Assembly (NCBI GenBank): GCA_903902705.1
Contig: CAIUVX010000171.1
Coordinates: 1 to 62,229 of the forward strand
Direction: 5' to 3'
Source of the DNA: an uncultured Methylococcales bacterium
Lineage (GTDB): Bacteria; Pseudomonadota; Gammaproteobacteria; Methylococcales; Methylomonadaceae
Length of the DNA: 62,229 nucleotides
Both the position numbers and the translations under genes were made by a program. Shown here piece after piece: positions 45,559 through 53,858 of this stretch (its first letter is position 1; the number at the start of each line of letters is the position of its first letter). Below the pieces are notes generated by a model. That model was not told where the DNA came from and searched no databases. It saw only the letters and a list, made by a program, of their open reading frames with translations.

Positions 45559-46295
45559 GCAGTCTGTCCTCGCGTTAAACAGTGAAACGCATCGTTAATG
45601 CTAACGGTATCGGTCTGTTCCAATACCTCATTCACCGTACCATTCGCTTTAATCTGCCCTTTATGTAGCACAATGACGCGATCGTTTGCATAAATTTCAT
45701 CCATTAGATGACTCGCCCATAGCACCGCTATATTTTCCTCTGCGGCTAAGCGATGCACATAGTCAACAATATTTTTTCGACTGGCGACATCTAAACCAAC
45801 AGTAGGTTCATCTAACAGCAATAAGGACGGTTTATGCAATAAGGCTCTGGCAATTTCTACGCGGCGTTTATGACCACCGTTAAGTTGACGGACTTTTTCA
45901 AAACGGCGTTCATACATATTTAAACGCTCCAATTCTTGCTGAATGCGTTGAGTAGCCAGTTTACGACTCATACCATGCAGAGCGGTGTGATAACGTAAAT
46001 TTTGATCGACCGTTAAATCCATATCCAGAGTGGTTTGTTGAAAAACCACCCCAAGTTTGGCTAAGGCCAAGCAACTTTGTTTTTTAATATCAAAACCACA
46101 CAGTTGAATGTGTCCTTGCCGTGCATCATATAAATGGGTAATCAACGAAAATAGGGTACTTTTACCCGCGCCATTCGGACCTAATAAAATCGTGCATTCA
46201 CCTAGCTGAATTTTAAAATTAATATCATCCAATGCTTTTTGATTGCCGTAAGAAAAACTCAAGCCTTCGATGGCTAACGCGATAGACTTACTCAT
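45555..46295 (-). CDS. ABC transporter ATP-binding protein (PQQ-ADH-associated type)
   Basis: ATPase subunit with Walker A LLGPNGAGKST, Walker B LLLLDEPTVGLD and the H-loop. The ABC signature region reads VRQLNGGHKRRVEIARALL, with LNGGH instead of LSGGQ, as in this subfamily. I choose ATG at 46295 (MSKSIALAIEG, 246 residues), which overlaps the stop of the beta-propeller gene; the longer frame begins inside that gene. Confidence 0.9.
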   Translation of the reverse strand: MSKSIALAIEGLSFSYGNQKALDDINFKIQLGECTILLGPNGAGKSTLFSLITHLYDARQGHIQLCGFDIKKQSCLALAKLGVVFQQTTLDMDLTVDQNLRYHTALHGMSRKLATQRIQQELERLNMYERRFEKVRQLNGGHKRRVEIARALLHKPSLLLLDEPTVGLDVASRKNIVDYVHRLAAEENIAVLWASHLMDEIYANDRVIVLHKGQIKANGTVNEVLEQTDTVSINDAFHCLTRGQTA

Positions 46296-47383
46296 GGTTT
46301 TACTGCAACGCCCCACGGATAAGTGCCGACACCAACAGATTTAGTCACTGTTTGGGTGTCTAAATCGATAATTGATATGTCATTACTTGTGCCATTAGTG
46401 GTGTACAGGCGTTTTTGATCGGGTGAAAATGCCAGATTCCACACCCTCTGCCCGACTAATAATACTTTTTCAATTTCATAACTTTGCGCGTTAATCACGG
46501 CAACCCGATTAGCGGGCCCTAAAGCGATGTATGCACGCTTTCTTTCTTTGTCTATTACCACGCCAACAGGTTGAATTTTATCAAAAGTCACCCCTTCAAC
46601 CGCTAATTTGATAGTTTTAATAGGCTGTTTGGTTTTGACATCCAACACCATGACTGTTCCTGCCATTTCAGAAGTCACCCATAATTGTTGACTGTCAGCG
46701 GTAAAATTAACGGCACGCGGACGCGGATCAACAAGAGTATTTTCAACAATAGCATTAGTTTTAGTGTCTATCCAATGCACCATATTAGTGGTTTCAGAGG
46801 CACTGATGAGCCACTGATTATCAGGGCTGACGGTAATGCCTTCGGGTTCAACGCCAACTTTAATTTCATGTATTGCTTTTTTACTGGCAATATCAATCAC
46901 CGTGACCAGACTGTCATCTTCATTCGACACATACAGCTTATCGCCATTAGGACTGAGAGCGAAAGTTTCGGGGTCTTTACCTGAGGGTAATTTCGCCAGT
47001 TCTTTGAGTGTTTCAGCATCGAGCATTCTAATAGTATTGTCATCACTGGTGGCAACAAACAAAAATTTATTGTCGCTACTGAGTGCAAGTCCGCGTGGAC
47101 GCTGTCCTATCGGTACAGTTTTGATTAACTTACCTTCGATAGGATCAACAATCGCTAAGGCGTTATCTTTCTCCAAACTCACAAAAACGGTTTCTGCCTG
47201 CACAGTTGTTGTCAGTGCCGTCAATAAAGTCAAGCCTAATAGCAGGGATATTTTTTCTCGTTCCCACGCGCCGCGTGGGAATGCAGCTTCAACGCGCCGC
47301 GTTGTGAAGTACACCGCAGCGCGGTCAGCATGAGTTCCCACGCAGCGCGTGGGAACTAGATAACCTAATAGTTTATTTTTCAT
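46292..47383 (-). CDS. YVTN beta-propeller protein, PQQ-ABC-associated, with repeat A inserted in its signal peptide
   Basis: A secreted seven-bladed beta-propeller with YVTN-type repeats (LAIVDPIEGKLIKTVPIGQRPRGLALS and similar, about every 42 residues), of the kind that accompanies PQQ-dependent catabolism ABC systems. From ATG 47383 the protein begins MKNKLLGYL, then 34 residues (10-43) encoded by repeat A, then KISLLLGLTLLTALTTTVQA and the mature start ETVFV. Removing the 34 residues restores an ordinary signal peptide. The insertion keeps the frame. Whether export still works is unknown. Confidence 0.85.
   Translation of the reverse strand: MKNKLLGYLVPTRCVGTHADRAAVYFTTRRVEAAFPRGAWEREKISLLLGLTLLTALTTTVQAETVFVSLEKDNALAIVDPIEGKLIKTVPIGQRPRGLALSSDNKFLFVATSDDNTIRMLDAETLKELAKLPSGKDPETFALSPNGDKLYVSNEDDSLVTVIDIASKKAIHEIKVGVEPEGITVSPDNQWLISASETTNMVHWIDTKTNAIVENTLVDPRPRAVNFTADSQQLWVTSEMAGTVMVLDVKTKQPIKTIKLAVEGVTFDKIQPVGVVIDKERKRAYIALGPANRVAVINAQSYEIEKVLLVGQRVWNLAFSPDQKRLYTTNGTSNDISIIDLDTQTVTKSVGVGTYPWGVAVKP
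47257..47358. repeat. Palindromic repeat family A, copy 4, inside a coding region
   Basis: Same four palindromes as copy 2, in reverse order: TTCCCACGCG-arm palindromes at 47261-47281 and 47335-47355, CAACGCGCCGCGTTG at 47290-47304 and ACCGCAGCGCGGT at 47313-47325. The element spans 102 bases, i.e. 34 codons, and is read through in frame by the beta-propeller gene. Confidence 0.92.
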
Positions 47384-48629
47384 TGTTTTTCCCATAATGG
47401 CACTTTGATTCTGGTTGATCGACACCTAAGGTATCTAATTCCGTTTTGGGATGCAAAAAACCTTCAATTGGCGCGACTGCGACCAATGAACGCGGCGCGG
47501 CTAACAATATAGGTTGCCGCAACTGCCCATCCCACGGTCTAAACGACAACGGATTACCTTTATAACCTTGCAAGGCAAACTCAGGGCTAAGTATATAATC
47601 CTTAATGGCTTTTAACTCATTGGATTTGGTGCGGGTTGCCGCTTCGCCTATCGCTCTAATGGCTAAATAAGCTGCATAATCTTGTTCTTCCATCCATCGA
47701 TGGGCTTGTTCTTGAAAACGGTTTTGAATTTGTATCGCGCCCCATTGTTCGTGGGTTTTATGCCACGCGGTCGCAATCAAGCCCTGTGTGCCAATCACAG
47801 GTCTAGGTAGCCAAGTACGATAATCCAAATACTCACCAAACTGACCTTGTTCATCGGCAACCACTAGCACATCATAGTCATCGGCATCTTGGCTAAATAC
47901 CGCCACATCGGACTGTACAGTACGCCGTGCATCGGCTGTATGTTCCCAGACTTTTTCAGCAACGATTTTGCTACCAAACCGTTTCGCCGCCCTTTTAATC
48001 GCATCGGCAAATAATCTGTCCTCAGGATTTGCCCCCACCACTAAAAACCATTTCGTCCAGCGTTTTTTCATCATGTATTGTGCTAAGGCATCGGCACGCA
48101 TGGCACGACTAGGCAGTAGGTGTAAAACCTCAGGGCGACATTGTTCAGCGCGTAAACTATCGTCACTGGTTGCAGCATCAAACAATAGAATCGATTTACC
48201 CACCGCACTGTCTGCTAGCTTAGTTAGCGATTCGGCAGGTAATAAGCTCACTACCAATTGATATTTATCGACAATTTCTTTATTAAACACCTCAACAACA
48301 TTGCCATCGATAGGCACAATAAACTTGTTTAGCACAAAAGACTGCCCTGTAAACTGTCCTGTTGTGTTGTTGTCATTAATCGCTAGCACTGAACCTAACA
48401 GCCCCTTGTCTGCAATAAACGGGTCTAGGTTGGACAACGAGGGTGGCACTGGTTGTTCTTGGCTCAAATAGGCAATGTTAATAAGCTGTTTTACTGGCGT
48501 TTCGGCTTTAGGCTCTGCTTGCTTTACCTGCGTAACGGCGGTTTTAGGTTTGGTTTTAGCTTCGACGACACTTGCGCTAAACAAGAGTAGCGTCACTAAA
48601 GCAATAATGAATAGATTAATTGAGCGCAT
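47373..48629 (-). CDS. ABC transporter substrate-binding protein, PQQ-dependent alcohol dehydrogenase system type
   Basis: A 418-residue periplasmic branched-chain-type (type 1) binding protein. The signal peptide covers residues 1-24 (ends VEAKT). The domain pattern (LNKFIVPIDGNVV, RTVQSDVAVFSQDADDYDVLVVADE, TAWHKTHEQWG, IRAIGEA) matches the TIGR03863-type protein linked to PQQ alcohol dehydrogenases. It overlaps the beta-propeller start by 11 bases and follows the carbamoyltransferase by 6 bases. Confidence 0.88.
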   Translation of the reverse strand: MRSINLFIIALVTLLLFSASVVEAKTKPKTAVTQVKQAEPKAETPVKQLINIAYLSQEQPVPPSLSNLDPFIADKGLLGSVLAINDNNTTGQFTGQSFVLNKFIVPIDGNVVEVFNKEIVDKYQLVVSLLPAESLTKLADSAVGKSILLFDAATSDDSLRAEQCRPEVLHLLPSRAMRADALAQYMMKKRWTKWFLVVGANPEDRLFADAIKRAAKRFGSKIVAEKVWEHTADARRTVQSDVAVFSQDADDYDVLVVADEQGQFGEYLDYRTWLPRPVIGTQGLIATAWHKTHEQWGAIQIQNRFQEQAHRWMEEQDYAAYLAIRAIGEAATRTKSNELKAIKDYILSPEFALQGYKGNPLSFRPWDGQLRQPILLAAPRSLVAVAPIEGFLHPKTELDTLGVDQPESKCHYGKNNEK

Positions 48630-48635
48630 TTTGTC

Positions 48636-50336
48636 CTAACACAAAAAGTTTTTTTCGATTAAAAAACCATCTAATATCAGCGCGTCTAATTGTGCTGCCT
48701 GAAATGCCAAAATCGCTTCTTCGGCAGTGCGTACTATTGGTTCTTCGTGCATATTAAAGCTGGTATTAATCACACTGGCTACGCCTGTTAATTGATAATA
48801 ATCGTTGATGATGTCGTAATAAGCAGGATTATCGACACGGCGGATCACTTGCGGTCTAGCGGTATTATCGACATGAATTGCGGCGGGTATATTTTTTTGC
48901 GCAATAGCTGACGCATCGTAAGTCAGCGTCATAAAACGAGCGGTAACATGGTCTTCCCGCCAATCAGGAAAATAAGCCTGCGCTTGTTCTTCGATAATCA
49001 CAGGTGCAAAAGGCATAAATTCAGTGCGGGCGAATTTTTCATTCAACCATAGATTAATTGCTTTATCCTGACAAGAAGCCATCACGGTGCGATTGCCCAA
49101 CGCACGAGGACCATATTCCATTTTGCCAGCAGCACGGGCAACTACTTTACCAGCGGCTAATAACTTAGCTACCGTATAAGACAGATTTTCTGGTTCGCTG
49201 TAAGTCAGTCCTGATTTTTCCAACGCGGCTAACGCATTTTCACGATTAATTTCTGTGCCTAAATAAACGTGCGGCTGTAGTTTTGGTATTAAACCGTTCT
49301 GTAAACGGGCATAGACTTCGTAAGCCGCGCCAGTGGCAAGACCGCCATCACCCATATTAGGATGCACATAAATATTGTCTATTTCAGGCAAGGCTAACAA
49401 GCGTTGATTTAATTTAACATTGGCAAACACACCACCTGCTAAGGCTAATTGTCGCACACCTAACGTTTGTACTTGTGCTTGTATCCAGTCGCAAATCAGC
49501 TGTTCAGTGTAGACTTGAATGCCAGCGGCAACATCTTCTTTGCTTAAATCATCGCATAATTCCCTGAGAGCTGATTGTCCAACTTCACTGGCAAACTTTA
49601 GTGCGATTCGCGCTAAACGCGGGTCAAATAATTCATGCCAATCATGCTGGTTAGTATGAGCAAGTAACCGTGATAATAGCGGCTCTGGATTACCAAACGC
49701 TGCCAAGCCCAATACCTTACCTTCATGGCGTGTCGCTTTAAAACCTAGATAAATTGTAATGGCGGAATACAATAAACCGATACTGTTGAGGTATGGTAAA
49801 TAATCGACTTGTTGTAACTGACCATGTTCACCCAGCCATACCGAACCCCAAGAAAAATCGCCAACGCCATCCAAGGTAATTACGCCAACTTTTTCATTAG
49901 CAAAAGGTGACGCGTAATAAGCAGAGGCGGCATGAGCTAAATGATGCTCAACGGTTTGAGTGGGTTTCTCAGCCAATACCCCAGCGGGTTTTTTACGTTG
50001 CTTAAACAAACGGGTAATGCGTGCAGGCTGTTGTTGCCAATAAAATTTTTTAATATCAGGCTCTTGTTTAGCCACTTTAGCAATGTAATGAAATAGCGTA
50101 TCGACATAAGGCTTTTGATCCCAGCGTGACAACCCTGCCAATGCAACCACGTCAACTTGTTCAGCGGTTATGCCTGCAATGGCTAACACTTCGGCAATTG
50201 ATTGATGGGGATAAGCGTTATCCATTTTAATACGAGAAAGCCGCTCTTCTTCAATAGACGCGACTAATTGACCGTCAATAACCACTGACGCGGCGGAATT
50301 ATGATGCCCCACATCATTAATACCGAGAATTATCAT
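48636..50336 (-). CDS. Carbamoyltransferase (NodU/CmcH family)
   Basis: A 566-residue enzyme of the NodU/CmcH/TobZ family, which transfers carbamoyl groups from carbamoyl phosphate to hydroxyls through a carbamoyladenylate. The N-terminal Kae1-like domain has GINDVGHHNSAASVV and the metal-binding HHLAHAASAYYASPF. The C-terminal YrdC-like region has GKMEYGPRALGNRTVMA and INTSFNMHEEPIV. It leads the five-gene run with the PQQ-linked ABC system. The acceptor (sugar, lipid or antibiotic) is unknown. Confidence 0.9.
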   Translation of the reverse strand: MIILGINDVGHHNSAASVVIDGQLVASIEEERLSRIKMDNAYPHQSIAEVLAIAGITAEQVDVVALAGLSRWDQKPYVDTLFHYIAKVAKQEPDIKKFYWQQQPARITRLFKQRKKPAGVLAEKPTQTVEHHLAHAASAYYASPFANEKVGVITLDGVGDFSWGSVWLGEHGQLQQVDYLPYLNSIGLLYSAITIYLGFKATRHEGKVLGLAAFGNPEPLLSRLLAHTNQHDWHELFDPRLARIALKFASEVGQSALRELCDDLSKEDVAAGIQVYTEQLICDWIQAQVQTLGVRQLALAGGVFANVKLNQRLLALPEIDNIYVHPNMGDGGLATGAAYEVYARLQNGLIPKLQPHVYLGTEINRENALAALEKSGLTYSEPENLSYTVAKLLAAGKVVARAAGKMEYGPRALGNRTVMASCQDKAINLWLNEKFARTEFMPFAPVIIEEQAQAYFPDWREDHVTARFMTLTYDASAIAQKNIPAAIHVDNTARPQVIRRVDNPAYYDIINDYYQLTGVASVINTSFNMHEEPIVRTAEEAILAFQAAQLDALILDGFLIEKNFLC

Positions 50337-50551
50337 AAATAAATATCCTAATTGTAACTAAATTATCAGAACATTATACATGGACAAAGTGATAGAGCTT
50401 AATCATGTAGTCCGACTTACCGTGTTTGGTTTTGCATAAAACTCATAAATGAATTGCTTTTCAGAGATTGGGAATCAAACATATTTTTTGCCCCCGACAG
50501 CACACACAATTCACTATCATGTCATTGTCAATTTTGACACTACCCAAATTT

Positions 50552-50569
50552 AAAAGTCGAACATCGCGT
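50552..50569. repeat. 18-bp repeat G, copy 2
   Basis: Exact match of AAAAGTCGAACATCGCGT at 39183-39200, again in AT-rich noncoding DNA. Confidence 0.6.
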
Positions 50570-50614
50570 TTATTGTTAGATAATGCTAATATTGTTGCAA
50601 AATTTAACAAAAAT

Positions 50615-50654
50615 AAAGCCCAAAAGACCATTAGTTAAAGATACTGGGCTTTTT
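50615..50654 (+). terminator. Terminator-like hairpin upstream of the 546-aa gene
   Basis: An 8-bp stem AAAGCCCA/TGGGCTTT with a 22-base loop ends in TTTTTACTT. It would stop plus-strand transcription 38 bases before the next start codon. It could be an attenuator or the end of a small RNA. Confidence 0.5.
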
Positions 50655-50691
50655 ACTTAACTTAAAGAATCAAAATAAATTCGGTGCTGAT

Positions 50692-52332
50692 TTGAAGAAC
50701 TCTTATTTTCTAGTTATTCCAAAGCAACAAAAAAATCCTTCTCGATTAAGAGAATTTGAGGACGCTGCGTTGACAAGCTGGATTGCCGAGCTACCTGCCG
50801 CTAATATGGGATTAGCGACGCGTTTAATGCACGATTTTATTATTGACTTTAATGCCATTGAAATGCCTAGCCCATTGCGATTGAATGCGTTAGAGCTTTT
50901 GCGTCCCAGCATTCTTATGATCGAAGATTACCTCCGTTCGAGGCTTATGAGAGCAGGCTATCCAAAAGAGGAAAACGATCAGAAAATTCTAAGCGTATTG
51001 GTGGCTATCGAAAGGGAATTTGCGATAGGGTATTGGATAGTAGCGAAAGATTTAACTCGAAGAGCTGTGGGGTGGTTTCAGGGAAAAAGCACTGCATTGG
51101 CACTTCAGCGTTGCATTAAAGGACTAAGTGGCATTGTTATTAGTCATTTTATTATGGGGATGCCGATACCTGACTGGGTCTGGATGGATTTACACTCGCT
51201 TTATAAGTTGAGTGTCAAAATAGATAAAAATGCCATAAAAATCGCCAGCGATACTAATCAAATAACTAAATCAAATAGCCCCGAAGACTGTTATCTACAA
51301 ATTTTGTTGCTTAGTCTTGTTGATCCAACAGGTTTGATGCAAAAAGAAATTTTGTTGGTGGATAGATTTATAGAAACTATTATTTCTTTAGTAAGTTTAA
51401 AATCTACGCCCATGTGTGGTTATTCAATGCAATGCGTAGTTTTTACCGATGAGGATAAGCCGCCTTTCTACCAAGAAAATGTAACCTCAAAAAAAGATTC
51501 TTCTGTACTATACATCGACTTTAGTAGGTTACAAAAAGTCCTTGAACATAAAGAAAAGCTAATTGATATTACTGATGCAAGATTCAGTTCTGTGCAAATG
51601 CAGAAAAATACCGATGGTAAACTGACAGGGGAATTACTTGATTATCTTGAGCAACGATGGGCGGGCATTAGTCTTCAAGGTGAACCGCTGTTTAGTGATC
51701 GATTAAACAGATATATTGCGATAGGATTGGCATCGACCTTGGATTTACAAGATGTTACCGATGTACGCGACAAAAAAGCACTGGAATTTTTGGCACAATC
51801 GGAATCAGATAAACTGTTATCTTGCGTATTTATTCAAACAGGTGTTTTATCTGTTGGTACGTTAGTGAGCTTTAGAAAAACCGATATGCTTGAGCATAAC
51901 CGTTTATTAGGTGTCGTTGATAAAATAGTAGTTACAAAACAAAGCGGAAAAATAATTTTTGGTATGAAGTTAATCGCACCGCAATTTATTTCTGTCGAGT
52001 ATAACCAGTTTTTTGAACCTCCTGTAAGTAATGGCAGTGGTACAGCAAGTAATAGCACCACTAGTAATAATAGTGCTACACAAGCGACTATCGATCTAAA
52101 AAAAGGACTGTTCTACGCTACCAACGAGCAAGAATACATTATTACCGATACCTTCATGCTAAAAGATGACGATACTCTACGAATACATCCAGCGAACAAT
52201 GAAAGTTTCTCGGCCACCTTGAAGAACAGGAAAAATGTTGGTTTAGGTTACTGGCAATTTGAGTGTATCAGAATAAGAGAAAAGAAAAAGCATATACCAA
52301 CAGCGTATAAAAAAGGTTACGATTTTATCTAA
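50692..52332 (+). CDS. Unknown protein (546 aa) with a possible atypical PilZ-like part
   Basis: I do not recognise it firmly. The N-terminal ~180 residues are helical, with SWIAELPAANMGLATRLMHDF and ALELLRPSILMIEDYLRSRL. This layout recalls proteins with atypical PilZ-type c-di-GMP receptor segments, but I cannot see the RxxxR and (D/N)xSxxG pair. A Ser/Asn/Thr-rich linker lies at about 445-462. There is no signal peptide or membrane segment. The start is TTG at 50692; no ATG fits before residue 40. The gene stands alone. Confidence 0.7.
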   Translation: MKNSYFLVIPKQQKNPSRLREFEDAALTSWIAELPAANMGLATRLMHDFIIDFNAIEMPSPLRLNALELLRPSILMIEDYLRSRLMRAGYPKEENDQKILSVLVAIEREFAIGYWIVAKDLTRRAVGWFQGKSTALALQRCIKGLSGIVISHFIMGMPIPDWVWMDLHSLYKLSVKIDKNAIKIASDTNQITKSNSPEDCYLQILLLSLVDPTGLMQKEILLVDRFIETIISLVSLKSTPMCGYSMQCVVFTDEDKPPFYQENVTSKKDSSVLYIDFSRLQKVLEHKEKLIDITDARFSSVQMQKNTDGKLTGELLDYLEQRWAGISLQGEPLFSDRLNRYIAIGLASTLDLQDVTDVRDKKALEFLAQSESDKLLSCVFIQTGVLSVGTLVSFRKTDMLEHNRLLGVVDKIVVTKQSGKIIFGMKLIAPQFISVEYNQFFEPPVSNGSGTASNSTTSNNSATQATIDLKKGLFYATNEQEYIITDTFMLKDDDTLRIHPANNESFSATLKNRKNVGLGYWQFECIRIREKKKHIPTAYKKGYDFI

Positions 52333-52511
52333 ACTCATCATGGTTTGGAAGTAAATATCTGTTGATAGATTGGGTCTTTTGGTTGAATGTTAAGCAGTGA
52401 AAAAGTAAAAAAAGATGACAGATTTAATTTTTTCAGGTTAACTTAGCAAGCTTTTTGGTGTCAGAAAAGTTAATGACTATAATAAAAAAATAACAAGGGT
52501 GAGGAAGAGCA

Positions 52512-53039
52512 ATGAGTAATGAAGAAAATACTGAACAAACTGTCGATTCGGTAGAGACAGAAGAAAGCGTGAAAGTAGAATCAGTGAAGATGGAAAATGA
52601 AGCAGTAAATGAAGCGGGCAACATCATTTCCAAGATACTGAGTCTAAAGGAAAAAAATCCAAAAGTATTTTTTGGTGCTATCGGTGCAATCGCTGTACTG
52701 TTGATTCTGTTGGTGAGCGGTGGCGAGTCCAAACAACTTTCAGGTCCTAAGATTCAAAGCTTAGTCGTTGGTCAAAAGTATGTGTTAAAAAGTGCCAATA
52801 GTTATGATCCAGCTGCCACTGTTCGATTAGTCGGCGTACCAGGAGCTATCGCGGCATACGATGATACCGAAGAAGCCGATAGAACTGCATCGTGCCAGCA
52901 TATTCCTCAAGGAACACATGTATCGGTGATAGAGCTTCAAGATGCCTATGGTACTAAAAATGCGTTTGTTAAAGTGCTAATGGAAGAAGGTGAGTGTAAA
53001 GGTAAGGATGGCTGGGCTTTAGCAATTGATGTACAGTGA
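52512..53039 (+). CDS. Single-pass membrane protein of unknown function (175 aa)
   Basis: An acidic cytoplasmic N-terminus (Glu/Val-rich, residues 1-35) is followed by one membrane helix (~51-69) and a C-terminal domain of ~105 residues likely outside the cytoplasm. That domain has two cysteines (in TASCQHIP and EGECKGKDGW) and an SH3-like feel (HVSVIELQDAYGTKNAFVKVLMEEGECKGKDGWAL). SH3-like is an inference from pattern. GAGGAAGAGC precedes the ATG. Confidence 0.75.
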   Translation: MSNEENTEQTVDSVETEESVKVESVKMENEAVNEAGNIISKILSLKEKNPKVFFGAIGAIAVLLILLVSGGESKQLSGPKIQSLVVGQKYVLKSANSYDPAATVRLVGVPGAIAAYDDTEEADRTASCQHIPQGTHVSVIELQDAYGTKNAFVKVLMEEGECKGKDGWALAIDVQ

Positions 53040-53049
53040 GAAATAATAC

Positions 53050-53077
53050 TTGACTCTATGGAAAATTCGGGTATAAT
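53050..53077 (+). promoter_or_regulatory. Sigma-70 promoter of tRNA-Gly
   Basis: TTGACT (53050-53055), a 16-base spacer and TATAAT (53072-53077) lie 18 bases before the tRNA-Gly 5' end. Confidence 0.8.
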
Positions 53078-53095
53078 AATCGAATAAATTGAATT

Positions 53096-53170
53096 GCGGG
53101 AATAGCTCAGTGGTAGAGCACAACCTTGCCAAGGTTGGGGTCGCGAGTTCGAATCTCGTTTCCCGCTCCA
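53096..53170 (+). tRNA. tRNA-Gly (anticodon GCC)
   Basis: Complete cloverleaf of 75 bases with encoded CCA: acceptor GCGGGAA/TTCCCGC, D arm GCTC/GAGC, anticodon loop TTGCCAA, and T loop TTCGAAT. It follows a good promoter and ends shortly before an intrinsic terminator. Confidence 0.97.
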
Positions 53171-53178
53171 AAGAATTC

Positions 53179-53207
53179 AAAAAGCCGCGATAATTCGCGG
53201 CTTTTTT
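53179..53207 (+). terminator. Intrinsic terminator between the two tRNA genes
   Basis: Stem AAAAAGCCGCG/CGCGGCTTTTTT with loop ATAATT, T-run on the plus strand. It separates tRNA-Gly from tRNA-Cys, which starts 18 bases later. Confidence 0.9.
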
Positions 53208-53224
53208 ATTTAACTTCCTTTTAA

Positions 53225-53298
53225 GGCTGCGTAGCAAATCGGTTATGCAGTGGCCTGCAAAGCCATCTAGGCCGGTTCGACTCCGGCCGCAGCCTCCA
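53225..53298 (+). tRNA. tRNA-Cys (anticodon GCA)
   Basis: 74 bases with encoded CCA. Acceptor GGCTGCG/CGCAGCC, anticodon loop CTGCAAA with GCA, T loop TTCGACT, closely matching the layout of E. coli tRNA-Cys. It stands behind a terminator with no visible promoter of its own. Confidence 0.96.
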
Positions 53299-53540
53299 TG
53301 TTTTCATTCTCCTCCCAAGGTAAGATTTATAACTCGCAAGATAGTAGTTAACCTAAGGAAGAACTTTTAAAGTTTATTATGGTGATGGGCTATTGAGAAT
53401 ACTTTCATAGACGCTGAACTCCACACGGACTATGATTCAAATGTAGAACAGGCTTGACAAAGAGAGTAATACATTGTCAAACTTAGCCTTCTATGTTTGA
53501 ATTTTCAATCATTTATTCTTAAATCTAACAGGAGATAACC

Positions 53541-53810
53541 ATGAATAAAATAGTTCTTGCCATCGCCCTCGTCTTATTGTCATCCGTCGCGTTGGCTAAG
53601 TCACCAAAAACCCCCACTCCACCGCCCGCGCAGAATCACAGTTGTATGCTGAAGGATGCTGTTGTCGAGAAAACGAAAAAAGAGTGTCTCAAAGCGGGTG
53701 GCAAGTGGGAAAAGAATGCCCCTGCTGCTACTGCGCCTGTCGTCGCTCCTGCTGCGCCTGTCGTCGCTCCTGCTGTTGAGCCTAAGCCTATCGAAACGCC
53801 CACGAAATAA
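53541..53810 (+). CDS. Small secreted Ala/Pro-rich protein (89 aa)
   Basis: A signal peptide (MNKIVLAIALVLLSSVALA) is followed by a short Cys-containing segment (HSCMLKDAVVEKTKKECLKAGGKWEK) and an Ala/Pro/Val-rich tail with the repeat PVVAPA. The two-Cys plus GGxW pattern is common in small periplasmic proteins of unknown role. AGGAGATAACC precedes the ATG and a perfect terminator follows the stop. Confidence 0.8.
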   Translation: MNKIVLAIALVLLSSVALAKSPKTPTPPPAQNHSCMLKDAVVEKTKKECLKAGGKWEKNAPAATAPVVAPAAPVVAPAVEPKPIETPTK

Positions 53811-53831
53811 CCAGCACTTCGGATTTGAATA

Positions 53832-53858
53832 GAAAAAGCGGTCGTTGACCGCTTTTTC
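53832..53858 (+). terminator. Intrinsic terminator
   Basis: A perfect 12-bp stem GAAAAAGCGGTC/GACCGCTTTTTC with loop GTT, 22 bases after the stop of the small secreted protein. Confidence 0.93.

Larger units (their letters stand above)
50337..50691. other. 355-bp intergenic region between divergent genes
   Basis: No coding gene is seen. It holds a palindrome TGTCAATTTTGACA (50526-50539) that could be an operator, repeat G copy 2 (50552-50569), and a terminator-like hairpin AAAGCCCA/TGGGCTTT with T-run on the plus strand (50615-50654). The hairpin is odd, because no plus-strand gene precedes it. Confidence 0.6.

Noticed and set aside
1391-47358. CRISPR array from the family A repeats
   Set aside because: Copies are far apart, palindromic in a nested way, without regular spacers, and no cas gene is present.
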